Shown one piece after another: positions 34,560 to 44,760 of a DNA stretch of 64,000 nt. Positions within the stretch are counted from its first letter, which is position 1; the number at the start of each line of letters is the position of its first letter. Under the pieces are notes generated by a model that had not been told where the DNA came from, searched no databases, and saw nothing but the letters and a program-made list of their open reading frames with translations. The DNA is taken from contig JAFAYI010000031.1 in NCBI GenBank assembly GCA_019240475.1, forward strand, positions 62,001-126,000. The letters run 5' to 3'. Both the position numbers and the translations under genes were made by a program. The DNA comes from Acidobacteriaceae bacterium (lineage in GTDB: Bacteria; Acidobacteriota; Terriglobia; Bryobacterales; Bryobacteraceae).

Positions 34560-36995
34560 CTATTCGTATCGTAACGCCTGCACTGGGTCGATGGTCGAAG
34601 CGCGCCGCGCCGGAACTGCGCAAGCGAGTGCGGCTACAAACGTCAGCAGCATAGTTGTTCCAAGCAGAATAAGAGTGTCGCGCGAACTGCCCTCGGCCCA
34701 CTTAGCTAGCACGTTGCTCAAGCCCAAGGTCAAGATGACTCCTGCGATCAATCCGCTGCCAACACTTACCACCGCTGAAGTGAAAACAACTCGCAACACG
34801 TCTTTTGGTTGGGCGCCCAGCGCCATACGGATCCCGAACTCGTTCGTTCGCTGCGCGACCGAAAAGGCGACGACGCTGTAAAGACCTGTCGCGGCGAGCG
34901 CCAGCGCCAAAATCGCAAAGGCGCCGAACAGCCAGGTGGTCAAATGTTCTTGTTCCCACTCCGGCTGGTCCTGGATCCAGTGCTCGAGGTCCTGAACGTG
35001 GCCGCTGATTTGTTGTTCCGCATCGACGGAATTTACTTGCTTTCCGATAGCGTGGAGCAAACCGAGCGGGGATGTTTGTGAACGCACCAGAATTTGAGTC
35101 CATACTCCTACGCTTAAGGTGTAAGGAACAAACATCTCCGGAAGAATTGGGTCTCGGAGGCCGTCGTCGCGCTTGTCGCCGATTACGCCAATGATCTGCA
35201 GCCAAGGCCCATCTCCAGCAGCCGTTAGCATAAACGGTGGTTGATTCTTCATCTCCGGAACCCGAAGGGAATTTCCGATGGCCCCAACCGGGAAATAGCG
35301 GCGCGCCATGGTTTCGTTAATCACGGCGACACGGGCGGCATGGTGATTCTCCGCCTCATCCCATAACCGGCCCTGCTCTAAAGGAATTCGCAGGATTGGA
35401 AAATACCCTTGACTGACAAAATTGACACGGACCTTTTGATTGTCTCTTGGTGATTCGCCCATGATTTCGATCGGAGTGTTCCAGCCGTTGGCGGGCGGCG
35501 TGGCGTTCGTCGAGATCGCGGCTGTTGCTACGCCGGGAACGTCTCGAGTCCTTCTCAGCAGTTGTTCAAAGTAACCGGAACGTGCCGCCCAGGTTGGGTA
35601 TGCGCCGTCATGAACCGGAATGCCGACCGACATGACGTTGTGTGGATCGTATCCAAGCGGTGTTTGCAGCAGGCGGAGAAAGCCACGCATAGTGGCTCCC
35701 GCCCCCGCCACCATCACAAGAGTGAGAGCTATTTGGCCGGCGATCAGCGCTGTGTTGATGGTTCGCCCGCGTAGGCCGCCGGTGACCCGCCGTGTGCTGG
35801 CTTGCATGATTTGAACTAAGTCGGGACGCGAGAGTTGGAGCGAAGGCCAAAGACCGAAGAGAATACCGGAAACAATGGCGAGGGCGACACTAAAGAGTAG
35901 CACCGGCAAATTGAGCTGAATGGCTGCCTCATGGGGGAACGAATACTTCGGAAGTAGATCCGCGATGATTCTGGTCAAACGATTTGCCAGCAGTATGCCC
36001 AAACCCGCGCCTGTCAGCGAAAGCAGCAGGGCCTCCACTAGCATCTGGCGGACTAACCGGAGCCGATTGGCCCCGATCGCCGCGCGCAGCGCGAACTCAT
36101 GTTGCCGTGAGGTTCCTCTGGCCAGTTGCAGAATGGAAACGTTTCCACATCCGATCAGGAGCAGAAATGCAACAGCACAGAATAAGAGATACAATGTGCC
36201 GCCGAGCCGCTTTACGAAATCTTCGTTAAGTCCGACAACGTGTAGCTTGAATTGGCCTGTTGGGAAATGCGTCGGCGTCTCCGCGCGGAACTGTTTGACT
36301 AACGGCTCAAGCGCGGCATCTGCTGCCTGGTGACTTACTCCAGGTTTGAGACGTAGACCCACGTAGAAAGCACGCGTGCGGTCCTGTGTGATCTTGAGGG
36401 GAAGATAAACATCACCGTCTCCCCATGTGAAGCGAGGCGCAGCGACTCCTACAATCGTGTAGGTTTTTCGAACGAGTTGCAAAGGCTTGCCAATGACGCT
36501 CGGATTGGAGCCGAAATAGCGCTGCCACAGTTTGTAGCTCAACACGACTATCGGCTGCGGGTCTCTACCGTCGATCGCATCCGAAGCCAACAATCCGCGT
36601 CCCAGGGCGGTCGGAACACCAAAGAATTGGAAGGCATTTGACGTCAGATACACTCCATTCACATCTTCCGGGAGGTCTCCGGCCGTAAGTGTCAGGTTCC
36701 AGTCGTCTTCGGCGAACGCATCTTCGACCGCCGCCGACTTCTTGATCGATTGGTATTGGCCGCCTGTCAACCCGAAACCGCCCTCGTGACCGGCGGAGTC
36801 AAGCAACCGCATATGGATCATCCGATCAGGCGCGGCGTACGGATAGGGGTTCATCAGGATTGCGTAAATTACGCTGAACACAGCCGTGGTAGCGCCGATA
36901 CCCAAAGTCAGAGAGACGATTGCGGTCAAGCTAAAGGCAGGAGTCTTGATCAGTTGGCGAACGCAGTAGCGCAAGTCCTGAAGCAATGTGTTCAC
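34560..36995 (-). CDS. ADOP-type (MacB/FtsX-like) permease
   Basis: 811 residues beginning MNTLLQDLRYCVRQLIK, the signature of the acidobacterial duplicated orphan permease group. Two MacB-periplasmic-core/FtsX halves are seen: the first helix at ~20-42 then a periplasmic domain, three helices near 285-395, a repeat helix at ~415-440 and three C-terminal helices (~690-800). No ATPase partner is adjacent. Substrate unknown. Confidence 0.85.
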   Translation of the reverse strand: MNTLLQDLRYCVRQLIKTPAFSLTAIVSLTLGIGATTAVFSVIYAILMNPYPYAAPDRMIHMRLLDSAGHEGGFGLTGGQYQSIKKSAAVEDAFAEDDWNLTLTAGDLPEDVNGVYLTSNAFQFFGVPTALGRGLLASDAIDGRDPQPIVVLSYKLWQRYFGSNPSVIGKPLQLVRKTYTIVGVAAPRFTWGDGDVYLPLKITQDRTRAFYVGLRLKPGVSHQAADAALEPLVKQFRAETPTHFPTGQFKLHVVGLNEDFVKRLGGTLYLLFCAVAFLLLIGCGNVSILQLARGTSRQHEFALRAAIGANRLRLVRQMLVEALLLSLTGAGLGILLANRLTRIIADLLPKYSFPHEAAIQLNLPVLLFSVALAIVSGILFGLWPSLQLSRPDLVQIMQASTRRVTGGLRGRTINTALIAGQIALTLVMVAGAGATMRGFLRLLQTPLGYDPHNVMSVGIPVHDGAYPTWAARSGYFEQLLRRTRDVPGVATAAISTNATPPANGWNTPIEIMGESPRDNQKVRVNFVSQGYFPILRIPLEQGRLWDEAENHHAARVAVINETMARRYFPVGAIGNSLRVPEMKNQPPFMLTAAGDGPWLQIIGVIGDKRDDGLRDPILPEMFVPYTLSVGVWTQILVRSQTSPLGLLHAIGKQVNSVDAEQQISGHVQDLEHWIQDQPEWEQEHLTTWLFGAFAILALALAATGLYSVVAFSVAQRTNEFGIRMALGAQPKDVLRVVFTSAVVSVGSGLIAGVILTLGLSNVLAKWAEGSSRDTLILLGTTMLLTFVAALACAVPARRASTIDPVQALRYE

Positions 36996-37169
36996 AAACC
37001 AGTCCTCTCTAAACTTGAACTAAAATGCGGTCTGATTCTGTCCCCGTCCACGCATTTCAAAGACCGTGCGCCAGAACGGCAAATATCGCGCATATCCGAA
37101 CGTGGCTCCATTGGGTCAACTCAGGCGAGCGTTCGACATCGGGACGCAATGTTCCGAATATGGGAGGGT
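36996..37169. other. Region before the ATPase remnant
   Basis: Upstream region of the permease. Frames here are short; no clear homology before about 37170. Confidence 0.35.
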
Positions 37170-37420
37170 GCGGGCGTGCAGGGAATTGCCAAGCTCGGCC
37201 TTCGCGCCGAGAGCGAAACGCTCAACGCCTCGCTCAAGGAATTGCGTCGCGAAGCGTCCGGCATCATTGAATCGGGACCAGGCGATGACCCGCTCGGCGC
37301 ACTTTTCGACCGCAACAGCGCAAAACGTATGAACATGTGCTGGATTTGATTGTTGAGTGCTCAGCTAACCGGGTAACGGCAAAACTGCTTGTTGACAAAA
37401 CTGTCACGCGGCCCGCATAG
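37170..37420 (+). pseudogene. 3' remnant of an Hsp90-like ATPase gene
   Basis: The frame reading ASLKELRREASGI and DDPLGALF shifts near 37285 to TYEHVLDLIVECSANRVT and AKLLVDK before a stop at 37420. The last part matches the C-terminus of the island ATPase at 48.5-50.1 kb (YECSANQTTAKLLVDK). Only the last ~80 codons survive, with a frameshift. Confidence 0.65.
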
Positions 37421-37849
37421 ATGTGTTTCGCTCATTCGCACCAAGAGCATTGACCACGAAATCGTTTGAAAACCGCTTCCGCATCGACCCGAAAGTTTTG
37501 CTCGTTGCTACGTTTCGAAATGTCAGGGTCCGAGAATCGGTTCGACTTCCGGATCGCGTGCTTTTTGAACGGAAAACCATCAGTTACGAGCGAGAAACAC
37601 CGGAAGCTGCTTCTCAGCGCAAGCCGCAGGGACTCGCTGAGCCTTCGACAGGAGCAGTTCGCGGGTTCATTTGGGCTTTGCAAGCGTTCACCCGATCCGA
37701 ACCCGCCGCATGGATGATTCGTGACCTCTACGCACAGTCTTAGGCCGCGAGAAACAAACCGGGTATTGAAGACGCAGGCACGCACGTAATAGCACTGTTT
37801 GTTCAAGGTAATATCAGAACCAGTTCAGCGAGATAGAAAATACCACGTT
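37421..37849. other. Non-coding stretch beside the second receptor
   Basis: 429 bp. Open frames on both strands lack recognisable motifs and compete. No terminator or RNA gene was recognised. Confidence 0.4.
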
Positions 37850-40800
37850 TCAGAAAAGTAACTTAACCGCTAATTGCACCTGCCGCGGGTTTCCAACCAC
37901 TGTTAATATCTGTCCGAAGTTCTGCCCGCCTGAGCTCGATCCAAGCATATTATTTGGAAAACCCAAGTTAGGGTGATTTAAAGCGTTGAAAACCTCAGCC
38001 CGAGCCTCCAAATTGAAGCGCTCGGTCAGGTGAATCGTCCTGAAAAGCGATAGATCCGCATCGACAAACTTTGGTCCGACAAGGCTGTTCCGTCCCGCAT
38101 CGCCAAATGTATTAACTGGGGCAATGAAGGCGCACCCATTGAACCAGGCAGCAGCTGTGTGGATTTGGGCCGGGGCCGTGCACCCAGGATTGCCAGCAAC
38201 CGGCCCGGGCCTGTTTGGGTTCCCCACTACCTCAGCATGAACATTCGATTCCGGCCCGGATGGGCCGGCACCTATTGCTTGGTCTCCGCCAGCAAACAGG
38301 GGCGTGAATGGTTGCCCGCTTTCAGCGGTTATGATGCCGTTAAGCTGCCATCCGCGAATCATAGCTGCTACCGTTCCGGGGGCGTGATTAAAAATCTGTG
38401 CTCCGAATGGAAGTCCATATAAAAAACCGGTAACGAATCGATGTGTTGCGTTGAAATCGGACGGGCCGCGCTCGGCGCGCAAATCGAAGGAGTTCTGAGG
38501 AAAAGTTGAGTTTAAATTCTCCTGAATCAATGCCGACGTATCGTCGATAGAACGTGACCAGGTATACGACGCCTGCAGGGCAAAGCCGTTTGTAAATCGG
38601 CGGTTCAGCTTCGCTTGTAACGAGTGATAACTTGATTGCTCCTCGTTGAGAATGGCTTGAATAATTCCGATGTTCGGGGAAACAGGCGAGGCGTAGGCAC
38701 CGGTGTTCGGTGGCCATTGGTTGATGTTGATATCCCCGCTGAGGTGAATGCCGGCGCTCCCGACATAAGCGAAGTCGGCTAACACGTTGCCGGGAAGCGC
38801 CCGCTGGAAATCGAAATTCCATTGCTGAACGTACGGTGTCGGCTGGGATTTTGGATAGTAAGTCAAGCCCGCCTGATACGGAATGCTGGCTGGATTCGCG
38901 GGAAAAACAACTGGTATTCCGGTTGAGACGCTGGGAGGAATTGTAGGAGGTGCGGCAGTTGGATCGAGCTGTACCTGATAGCTAAACGCGAAAGGTGTAT
39001 TTACTTCGGTCGGCGTACCGATGCCTTGGAATTGCAGCGGCAAATAGGAGATGCCGTAGCCGCCCCGAACCGAAGTCTTGCCGTCTCTGGTAAGTTGATA
39101 TGCGAACCCAAGTCTCGGCGCGAAGTTTAGGAAATTTGTGTCCAGGGTGCTCCGCGAATTTCCCTCGCCCGGGAAAATCATCTTTAGCGTGCTCGGATCG
39201 AAGTTGGCTAGCCGATTATGCGCCTCGTAGGCCGGCTCGAACAGGTCCCACCTGACACCGAGATTGAACGTCATTCGGGCGCTCACCTTAAAATTATCTT
39301 GGAAATAGGCACCGTATTCGTGAACTCGATTTCCCGATTCGAAAGGGACCAAACTCCGTTCGGCCATCACAGGCACTCCCAACACGATGTTTGCGAACGC
39401 ATCATCGGTCCGGAAACCGGCTGCAAAGAGGTAAGCGCCACGAGGCGCGAACGACGCTTGAGAATTATCCTCGCGAAAACGGGCAACAAAACCCGTTTTG
39501 AAGGAATGGCGTCCGGCTATCCAGCTGAAGTTATCGGCAAGCTGCGGGGTATTGAAATGGTCTCGACTCGGGCCACCCAGTCCGCTGCCGAAGAACGTGC
39601 CTGTGTCGAGATTCTCGATTGCGGGGAAGCCTGTTGTTTGGGCATCCGATTGGGATAAGTTCAAATAACCAAGTCCGGCGATGCCGGGTTCATACTGCAT
39701 GCCCTCGGTTGGGGGCGAATCCGAACGATCAATGACATAAGCAAATAGAACCTCATTGACCGATGAGGCATTGAATATATGTGCGAAGTTGAGCGAATAA
39801 ATGCGGCCGCGTTCCACGTTTGAAGTTGTAATCAAGCTGCTACCGAGTTTCGGTCCAAAAATCGAAGGTCTGAAGGTTGAGGAATCGACAGCTAGAGTTA
39901 GAAAGGAGATGCGGTCGCTCTCGGTAGGATTGTAATCGAGTCGGCCATCTCCGGAATCTTGATTGGATGGGTTCGCCTGCTCAGCAATGAAATTACCAGC
40001 TCCACAGAGTGCGGCATTTGTCACGCAGTTAGGCGCAGGCAGGAGCGACAGCATCAAAGCCGTCGTGGGATCCGCCAGGCTTACGGGAATCGGATTGTTG
40101 GGAAATTCGTAGTAACCATCGATCGGTTTCGTTTCCTGAGGCAGCGGCACGGTGGTTCGCACAGTCGTTTCGCCGCGAATGCGTTCGCCCTGATAGTCGC
40201 CGAAGAAGAACAGCTTATTCTTCAGAACCGGACCTCCGATGGACCCGCCAAACTGATTAAAGCGATACGGCGACTTGTCGAGCGCGAAGAGCGGGACGGC
40301 ATCGAGCGCATCGTTGCGAAAAAACTCGAACAGGCTGCCGTGGAACATATTCTCGCCGCTTTTCACATGGACGTTGATGATGCCGCCCAGCGAGCGTCCG
40401 TATTCCGCGCTGAAGTTGGCTGTCAGAACCTGGAATTCGGCGACCGCCTCCAGGTTCGGCTTCAGGTCTATTCCGCCCGGACCAGGCGGAACGATGTCTA
40501 CTCCATCGATAAGAAAGGAGTTTCCGTCTTCCCGCCCGCCATTGATGTCGAACTCATCTTCTCCATTGCCGAGCAGCGGGTCTGGGGCGGGTTGAGCTCC
40601 GGCCGCCAAGCCGATTAGATTTGAGAAAATCCGACCATTCAGCGGAAGTTGCGCAACCAGATCCTTGCCGATGACATCACTTTGAGTCGACGTCGCGGTA
40701 TCGGGCTGTACGCCGGCTTCGACGGTTACAGTGTCTTTGCGCTGTGCGGGCGGGAGGCTGAAATTCACGGTTAGCGTCTTGCCAATTGAAAGCAAGAGTC

Positions 40801-41074
40801 CCGTCTCGATCTGGCTCTGCAGCCCGTGACAGCTGACCGCTACTTCGTAATTTCCAGGCAGTAGGTCCGATGCTGCGTACAGACCAGCGGAATCGACCGT
40901 AAGATCTCGTACGGCACCAGTATCTATGTTCGTAACTTGTACCGCTGCCGCCTGGACGATGCTGCCCGAAATATCCGAGACGATGCCCGTGATCGTGCCG
41001 GTCGAGACCTGTCCATGAGCCCACACAACTGTAAGCAGCATTAAGGCGAGTGGCTGGAACCGTCTAGTGCTCAC
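37850..41074 (-). CDS. Oar-type TonB-dependent outer-membrane receptor
   Basis: 1,074 residues. Signal peptide ends AHGQ, then carboxypeptidase-regulatory domain (STGTITGIVSDISGSIVQAA), plug (LVAQLPLNGRIFSNLIG; NSFLIDGVDIVPPGPGGID) and barrel ending QLAVKLLF. The same architecture as the receptor at 13.7-17.0 kb but with divergent sequence. It begins 3 bp after the stop of the SEFIR-NACHT gene on the same strand, which is an odd operon partner. Confidence 0.85.
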   Translation of the reverse strand: MSTRRFQPLALMLLTVVWAHGQVSTGTITGIVSDISGSIVQAAAVQVTNIDTGAVRDLTVDSAGLYAASDLLPGNYEVAVSCHGLQSQIETGLLLSIGKTLTVNFSLPPAQRKDTVTVEAGVQPDTATSTQSDVIGKDLVAQLPLNGRIFSNLIGLAAGAQPAPDPLLGNGEDEFDINGGREDGNSFLIDGVDIVPPGPGGIDLKPNLEAVAEFQVLTANFSAEYGRSLGGIINVHVKSGENMFHGSLFEFFRNDALDAVPLFALDKSPYRFNQFGGSIGGPVLKNKLFFFGDYQGERIRGETTVRTTVPLPQETKPIDGYYEFPNNPIPVSLADPTTALMLSLLPAPNCVTNAALCGAGNFIAEQANPSNQDSGDGRLDYNPTESDRISFLTLAVDSSTFRPSIFGPKLGSSLITTSNVERGRIYSLNFAHIFNASSVNEVLFAYVIDRSDSPPTEGMQYEPGIAGLGYLNLSQSDAQTTGFPAIENLDTGTFFGSGLGGPSRDHFNTPQLADNFSWIAGRHSFKTGFVARFREDNSQASFAPRGAYLFAAGFRTDDAFANIVLGVPVMAERSLVPFESGNRVHEYGAYFQDNFKVSARMTFNLGVRWDLFEPAYEAHNRLANFDPSTLKMIFPGEGNSRSTLDTNFLNFAPRLGFAYQLTRDGKTSVRGGYGISYLPLQFQGIGTPTEVNTPFAFSYQVQLDPTAAPPTIPPSVSTGIPVVFPANPASIPYQAGLTYYPKSQPTPYVQQWNFDFQRALPGNVLADFAYVGSAGIHLSGDININQWPPNTGAYASPVSPNIGIIQAILNEEQSSYHSLQAKLNRRFTNGFALQASYTWSRSIDDTSALIQENLNSTFPQNSFDLRAERGPSDFNATHRFVTGFLYGLPFGAQIFNHAPGTVAAMIRGWQLNGIITAESGQPFTPLFAGGDQAIGAGPSGPESNVHAEVVGNPNRPGPVAGNPGCTAPAQIHTAAAWFNGCAFIAPVNTFGDAGRNSLVGPKFVDADLSLFRTIHLTERFNLEARAEVFNALNHPNLGFPNNMLGSSSGGQNFGQILTVVGNPRQVQLAVKLLF

Positions 41075-41077
41075 GAG

Positions 41078-43582
41078 TTACTTTGCTTTCGCTAGGCGGA
41101 GGGAAACGAAGTATTCAAGCACAATGCGGTGTATGAATGAATACCCACCGCCCACGCGACGCAAGATCAGACAGTCCGCTGCGCAGTTCAGAAACCGAAC
41201 GTATCGCAACGGCACGGTGCCTGACATCCACAACGCAAAGCGGGTAATTACATGCTGAATGCTGAAGAGACCACCTCTAATCAAGCCGATAATCGATCCG
41301 ACCCAATAACCTGAAATCGCAAAGTAAAGTAGAGCGGTGCCGAAGGCGAACCATTTCGGTGCGCCTTGTCCGATCAATCTAAAGTAACTCATAAGAGCAA
41401 AGATTGAGCCGATGGGTATAGCTGTTAGAATCCCAATTGAGAGCGCATTCCTGGCGGACCGATGGGTGCCTGCATTGGGAGCCACACGTTCAGGTTGTTG
41501 CACGCGCAGGCTTTTCTCCACGAAGGAGATCGAGAAACCTGCAGCAACGGCTCCGATTAAACCTTCAAAGATGTCTGTCCAAGTCGAGGTGGCATTGGGC
41601 TCTGGATCTAGAGCGTGCTGTGGGATTTGGACAAAGAACCAAGAAATTGAAACAAGGCCAAGAAAGAACAGTTGAATCATCGCAAACGTCCACAGGATGT
41701 AGCGGTATATGGACCACGAGCCCAACACTGTCCAAGCACTGGCTGTTTTCCACTGCAAACTTTCTGCGGGAGCAAGATCTGCTCGACGCTGGAATAGGTA
41801 AATGATAAGACCGAGCGCGAGCAGCGGAATTGGCAGAAGCCCGAAATGCATCGCAAGCATTGGTACGTCGGCGTACCGTGGGGCTATGAATAATACGAAT
41901 GGGCAGGCGACCAGCAGCAGAAAAGCGTAAATTGTAAAGGCCAACATAGCGGCGCCGGCAACTGTGAAAATCGGTATCAACGTGCGCGCCGGCTGGCCAA
42001 GCCACTTCGGACTTAGGCTCTCGAGCGAAAACACGACTTCGCTGCGACTCTGCATTTGACTTGCTAGCCAACTCAGCCATTTGATGGTCTTGTCTTTTGG
42101 GTAGGCATCGCCGCGCTTTTGCAGCATGATGTCCACGTAGCGTTCCAGCAAACGTGTCCGCCGCTCCTCGGTTGTTCCTGCCGACTGTTCGCGGGAATCA
42201 TCATCTTCGCGATATACGAGCAGCGCGATGCTCAGCATCAGAGGCGACTGCAGCAGATCCGCTAATAGTTCATCATTCTCCATGGCGTGCAGCAAACGGC
42301 GAAACGCCGGTACGGGCTGGTTGAGAAAGCGCTGTATGTCTCCGAACGTAAGTGGCTGAATGAGCACTGCGGTCGGTACTCGCAGCCTGACACCGAGCGC
42401 GCGATAGTCGGCAATGCGGCTGGCAATCACGATCGGCAACAGACCGTGATCTCGCCGATAGGCGTTGATGGCGTCAACGCAGGCGCGGCGGTTCGCCACC
42501 GGGACTTCGTCCAGACCGTCCAGCAAAGGGAGGATCTGCTCGCCTCTGACCCAAGACTGAGCGGTGTTTCGCGGAACATCATTAATCTCGTTCAGCTGAT
42601 TCACGAGCCAAGCTTCGAATCCGCCCTTTTCCGCAGTCCAGGTGGAAAGTGTGAATACTACGGGGACGGGAAGGTTCCGATCGTGTTCGGCGGCGTCGAG
42701 CAGATCGCGAGCTAATTCCAGCAGTAGCGTAGTCTTGCCCGCCCCCGGATCGCCTAAAATCAGCAATCCGCCGCCCGAATCGTCGAACACAGTACGCAGA
42801 TGAGTACCCGGCGGCAGTTCATCCGGTTCCTGTTCGATCCGCTGCCTGAGCAGGCGCGGATCGGTGACCGCAGCCGGCTGCAGTTGCAACTCCAATTCAA
42901 TACGGGCGCGTTTGTAAAGTGAGTGGTCCAGTACGCCGTAAATCCAATCGTTTCGCACCCTCTGGATCATGCGTAGGCGCTCTGCTTCACTGGCACGTCC
43001 CGACACGAGGCCTAGCGACGATGGGAAACTCCTCGCTTGTTTCGCGGGCAGGTTAGGGCGATCACGTTTAGACGCGATGAGTTCCGGTTTGAGACTCCTC
43101 GGAATGCCATAGAAATGGCGGACAAGGTCTTCGTAATCGCCGTCACTCTCGAGTACGTAGTATTTCAAGCCCCTGAGCGGAGTCGGAATGTAGCGCTCTT
43201 CAGACCGGTCAAACAATACGGGAACGAATTTGGTAGTATCGCCCCGAGACGCATACAGCAGGTTATAGATAATGTTGGCTTCCCAAACCACGCCACGGCC
43301 GCCATACGCAGCTTCATCTACCGTAAGCTTCTGTTCGAGCCGGTCCAGATAGGCTTTGTTGCAGACAACCAGGACAAAATCGGAGTTGCAGATCTGTTGC
43401 TCGGTCCACCTTGCGATGCTAGTTCCGGGCCCGCCTTCCAGATATTGATCTATCATTACGTCGACACCTTCTTCCCGCAGGCGGTTGGCCAACTGCAGCA
43501 CGCGATCTTCGCCGTCGATCGAGTCGTGGCTGTAACTGATGAAAGCCTTCGGTGCACTTATGGCGTCGGCTGGTGTACTCAT
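41078..43582 (-). CDS. SEFIR-NACHT protein with C-terminal membrane region (NLR-like)
   Basis: 834 residues from the ATG at 43582 (a TTG at 43588 is also possible). Residues ~10-165 form a SEFIR domain (KAFISYSHDS, MIDQYLEGGPG). A NACHT NTPase follows, with Walker A GDPGAGKTTLL near 275 and Walker B-like ILPLLDGLDEV. The C-terminal third has about seven hydrophobic helices. SEFIR is a TIR relative; NACHT proteins of bacteria are known anti-phage NLRs. Membrane anchoring here could place the response at the inner membrane. Preceded in the operon by a multi-helix protein. Confidence 0.8.
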   Translation of the reverse strand: MSTPADAISAPKAFISYSHDSIDGEDRVLQLANRLREEGVDVMIDQYLEGGPGTSIARWTEQQICNSDFVLVVCNKAYLDRLEQKLTVDEAAYGGRGVVWEANIIYNLLYASRGDTTKFVPVLFDRSEERYIPTPLRGLKYYVLESDGDYEDLVRHFYGIPRSLKPELIASKRDRPNLPAKQARSFPSSLGLVSGRASEAERLRMIQRVRNDWIYGVLDHSLYKRARIELELQLQPAAVTDPRLLRQRIEQEPDELPPGTHLRTVFDDSGGGLLILGDPGAGKTTLLLELARDLLDAAEHDRNLPVPVVFTLSTWTAEKGGFEAWLVNQLNEINDVPRNTAQSWVRGEQILPLLDGLDEVPVANRRACVDAINAYRRDHGLLPIVIASRIADYRALGVRLRVPTAVLIQPLTFGDIQRFLNQPVPAFRRLLHAMENDELLADLLQSPLMLSIALLVYREDDDSREQSAGTTEERRTRLLERYVDIMLQKRGDAYPKDKTIKWLSWLASQMQSRSEVVFSLESLSPKWLGQPARTLIPIFTVAGAAMLAFTIYAFLLLVACPFVLFIAPRYADVPMLAMHFGLLPIPLLALGLIIYLFQRRADLAPAESLQWKTASAWTVLGSWSIYRYILWTFAMIQLFFLGLVSISWFFVQIPQHALDPEPNATSTWTDIFEGLIGAVAAGFSISFVEKSLRVQQPERVAPNAGTHRSARNALSIGILTAIPIGSIFALMSYFRLIGQGAPKWFAFGTALLYFAISGYWVGSIIGLIRGGLFSIQHVITRFALWMSGTVPLRYVRFLNCAADCLILRRVGGGYSFIHRIVLEYFVSLRLAKAK

Positions 43583-43635
43583 CTGCAATACATTATTGAA
43601 TCAGATTATCCGAACGTGAGTTGAAAGCGCGCGGA

Positions 43636-44760
43636 TTAGAACACGAAGGTGGCACGCTCTTTCATTTTGAGAAAGCGCCGGAGTTCGTCGGTTGCTACGT
43701 CTTCGAGATGCTTGAGCGCTTGCATTTTACGGAGCAGGGTTGGCGCGCTGTCAAAAACAGCGACGATCTCCCGCAAACGATTGGAATACTCCTCATACGA
43801 TTCTGACTCGTCCGGGACCGTAAAACCCGCGCGATATGCTCGGCTTCCCGCGCTAAGAACAGACAGAAAGAGCGCGGCGCCCTCAAAATAACGCGTTAGT
43901 ATCTTTTCCTTTGGCAGCCAGTTATCATGGCCGAAGCCATGAGCGGCAATCCAGGAGACAATTGGGACCAGCAGCGCTGAAACAATCACGAGAACCGCTC
44001 CGGCGAGTGCAAGTGCTGCAACATGCTCGGACAAGGATCTCCGTTCCTCAAGGGACAAGCCGCGCTCCTCTCCTTCATCCGCAGTTCTCTGCACAGCATA
44101 CCGGAGCTGGTGTTGAACTCGCAGCGCCGAAAGAGCGTTGATCACCTGTTGCGCAACTGCGCGATCGGCGTACGGCGTAACCTTGACGAAGGAGTCCGAG
44201 TCGTGGTCGAAGTCTAGGAACTGCTTCATAGCACCGTAGCTGTCACGGAAGTTGTGCGTGATGTTAGCCCAACGCTTATCTAGCTCTACATCGAACCGGT
44301 CGCTTGCATCGACGAGTAAGCCAATAAATTCGCCGTCAAGAAATTTCTGGAAATGCCATTGACGAAGACGCTCCCTGCAAAACACCGCCTTACACCAGAG
44401 CCGGCGGTGCTGTCTGCGCCTGGATAGCAGCACTAACAGTACTGAAATTAAACCCAACGTTTCAGCGGAAGTGCTGATCTCCTCTTTCCACATCTCGTCG
44501 CCAACAATCATGCGGATGGCAGCTACGAGAAGAGGAGCCAAAGCCAATAGTAGTGTCCAGATACCTAGCGATTCAAACCAGCGTTTATGCTTCTTAGCTT
44601 CGCCGTCGTAATATCTAAACGCCCGGATCAACCGTTCGTCCTTGAGAGCCTTACGGATCAGGGTGTAGGCGCGAAGGAAATCTTCCGATACATCAAGGTC
44701 GTGGTTGTATTCGAGTTTCAGTCCTGGCGGAGCCGGAGAGAAGTTCGAGTCGTTCCTCAT
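43636..44760 (-). CDS. Multi-helix membrane protein, possibly SLATT-like
   Basis: 374 residues from the ATG at 44760. Four hydrophobic helices are seen in two pairs (ESLGIWTLLLALAPLLVAAI, AETLGLISVLLVLLS; ALALAGAVLVIVSALLVPIV, and FEGAALFLSVLSAGSRAY) separated by a charged helical cytoplasmic part. SLATT proteins are two-helix effectors paired with nucleotide- or NLR-type sensors; the order with a following SEFIR-NACHT gene (53 bp) is similar, but the resemblance is only general. An in-frame longer reading up to 44904 is not supported. Confidence 0.55.
   Translation of the reverse strand: MRNDSNFSPAPPGLKLEYNHDLDVSEDFLRAYTLIRKALKDERLIRAFRYYDGEAKKHKRWFESLGIWTLLLALAPLLVAAIRMIVGDEMWKEEISTSAETLGLISVLLVLLSRRRQHRRLWCKAVFCRERLRQWHFQKFLDGEFIGLLVDASDRFDVELDKRWANITHNFRDSYGAMKQFLDFDHDSDSFVKVTPYADRAVAQQVINALSALRVQHQLRYAVQRTADEGEERGLSLEERRSLSEHVAALALAGAVLVIVSALLVPIVSWIAAHGFGHDNWLPKEKILTRYFEGAALFLSVLSAGSRAYRAGFTVPDESESYEEYSNRLREIVAVFDSAPTLLRKMQALKHLEDVATDELRRFLKMKERATFVF

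Noticed and set aside
36750..37349. 199-codon plus-strand frame over the permease start
   Set aside because: The first half is antisense to the conserved permease N-terminus. Only the last ~60 codons are meaningful, as the ATPase remnant.
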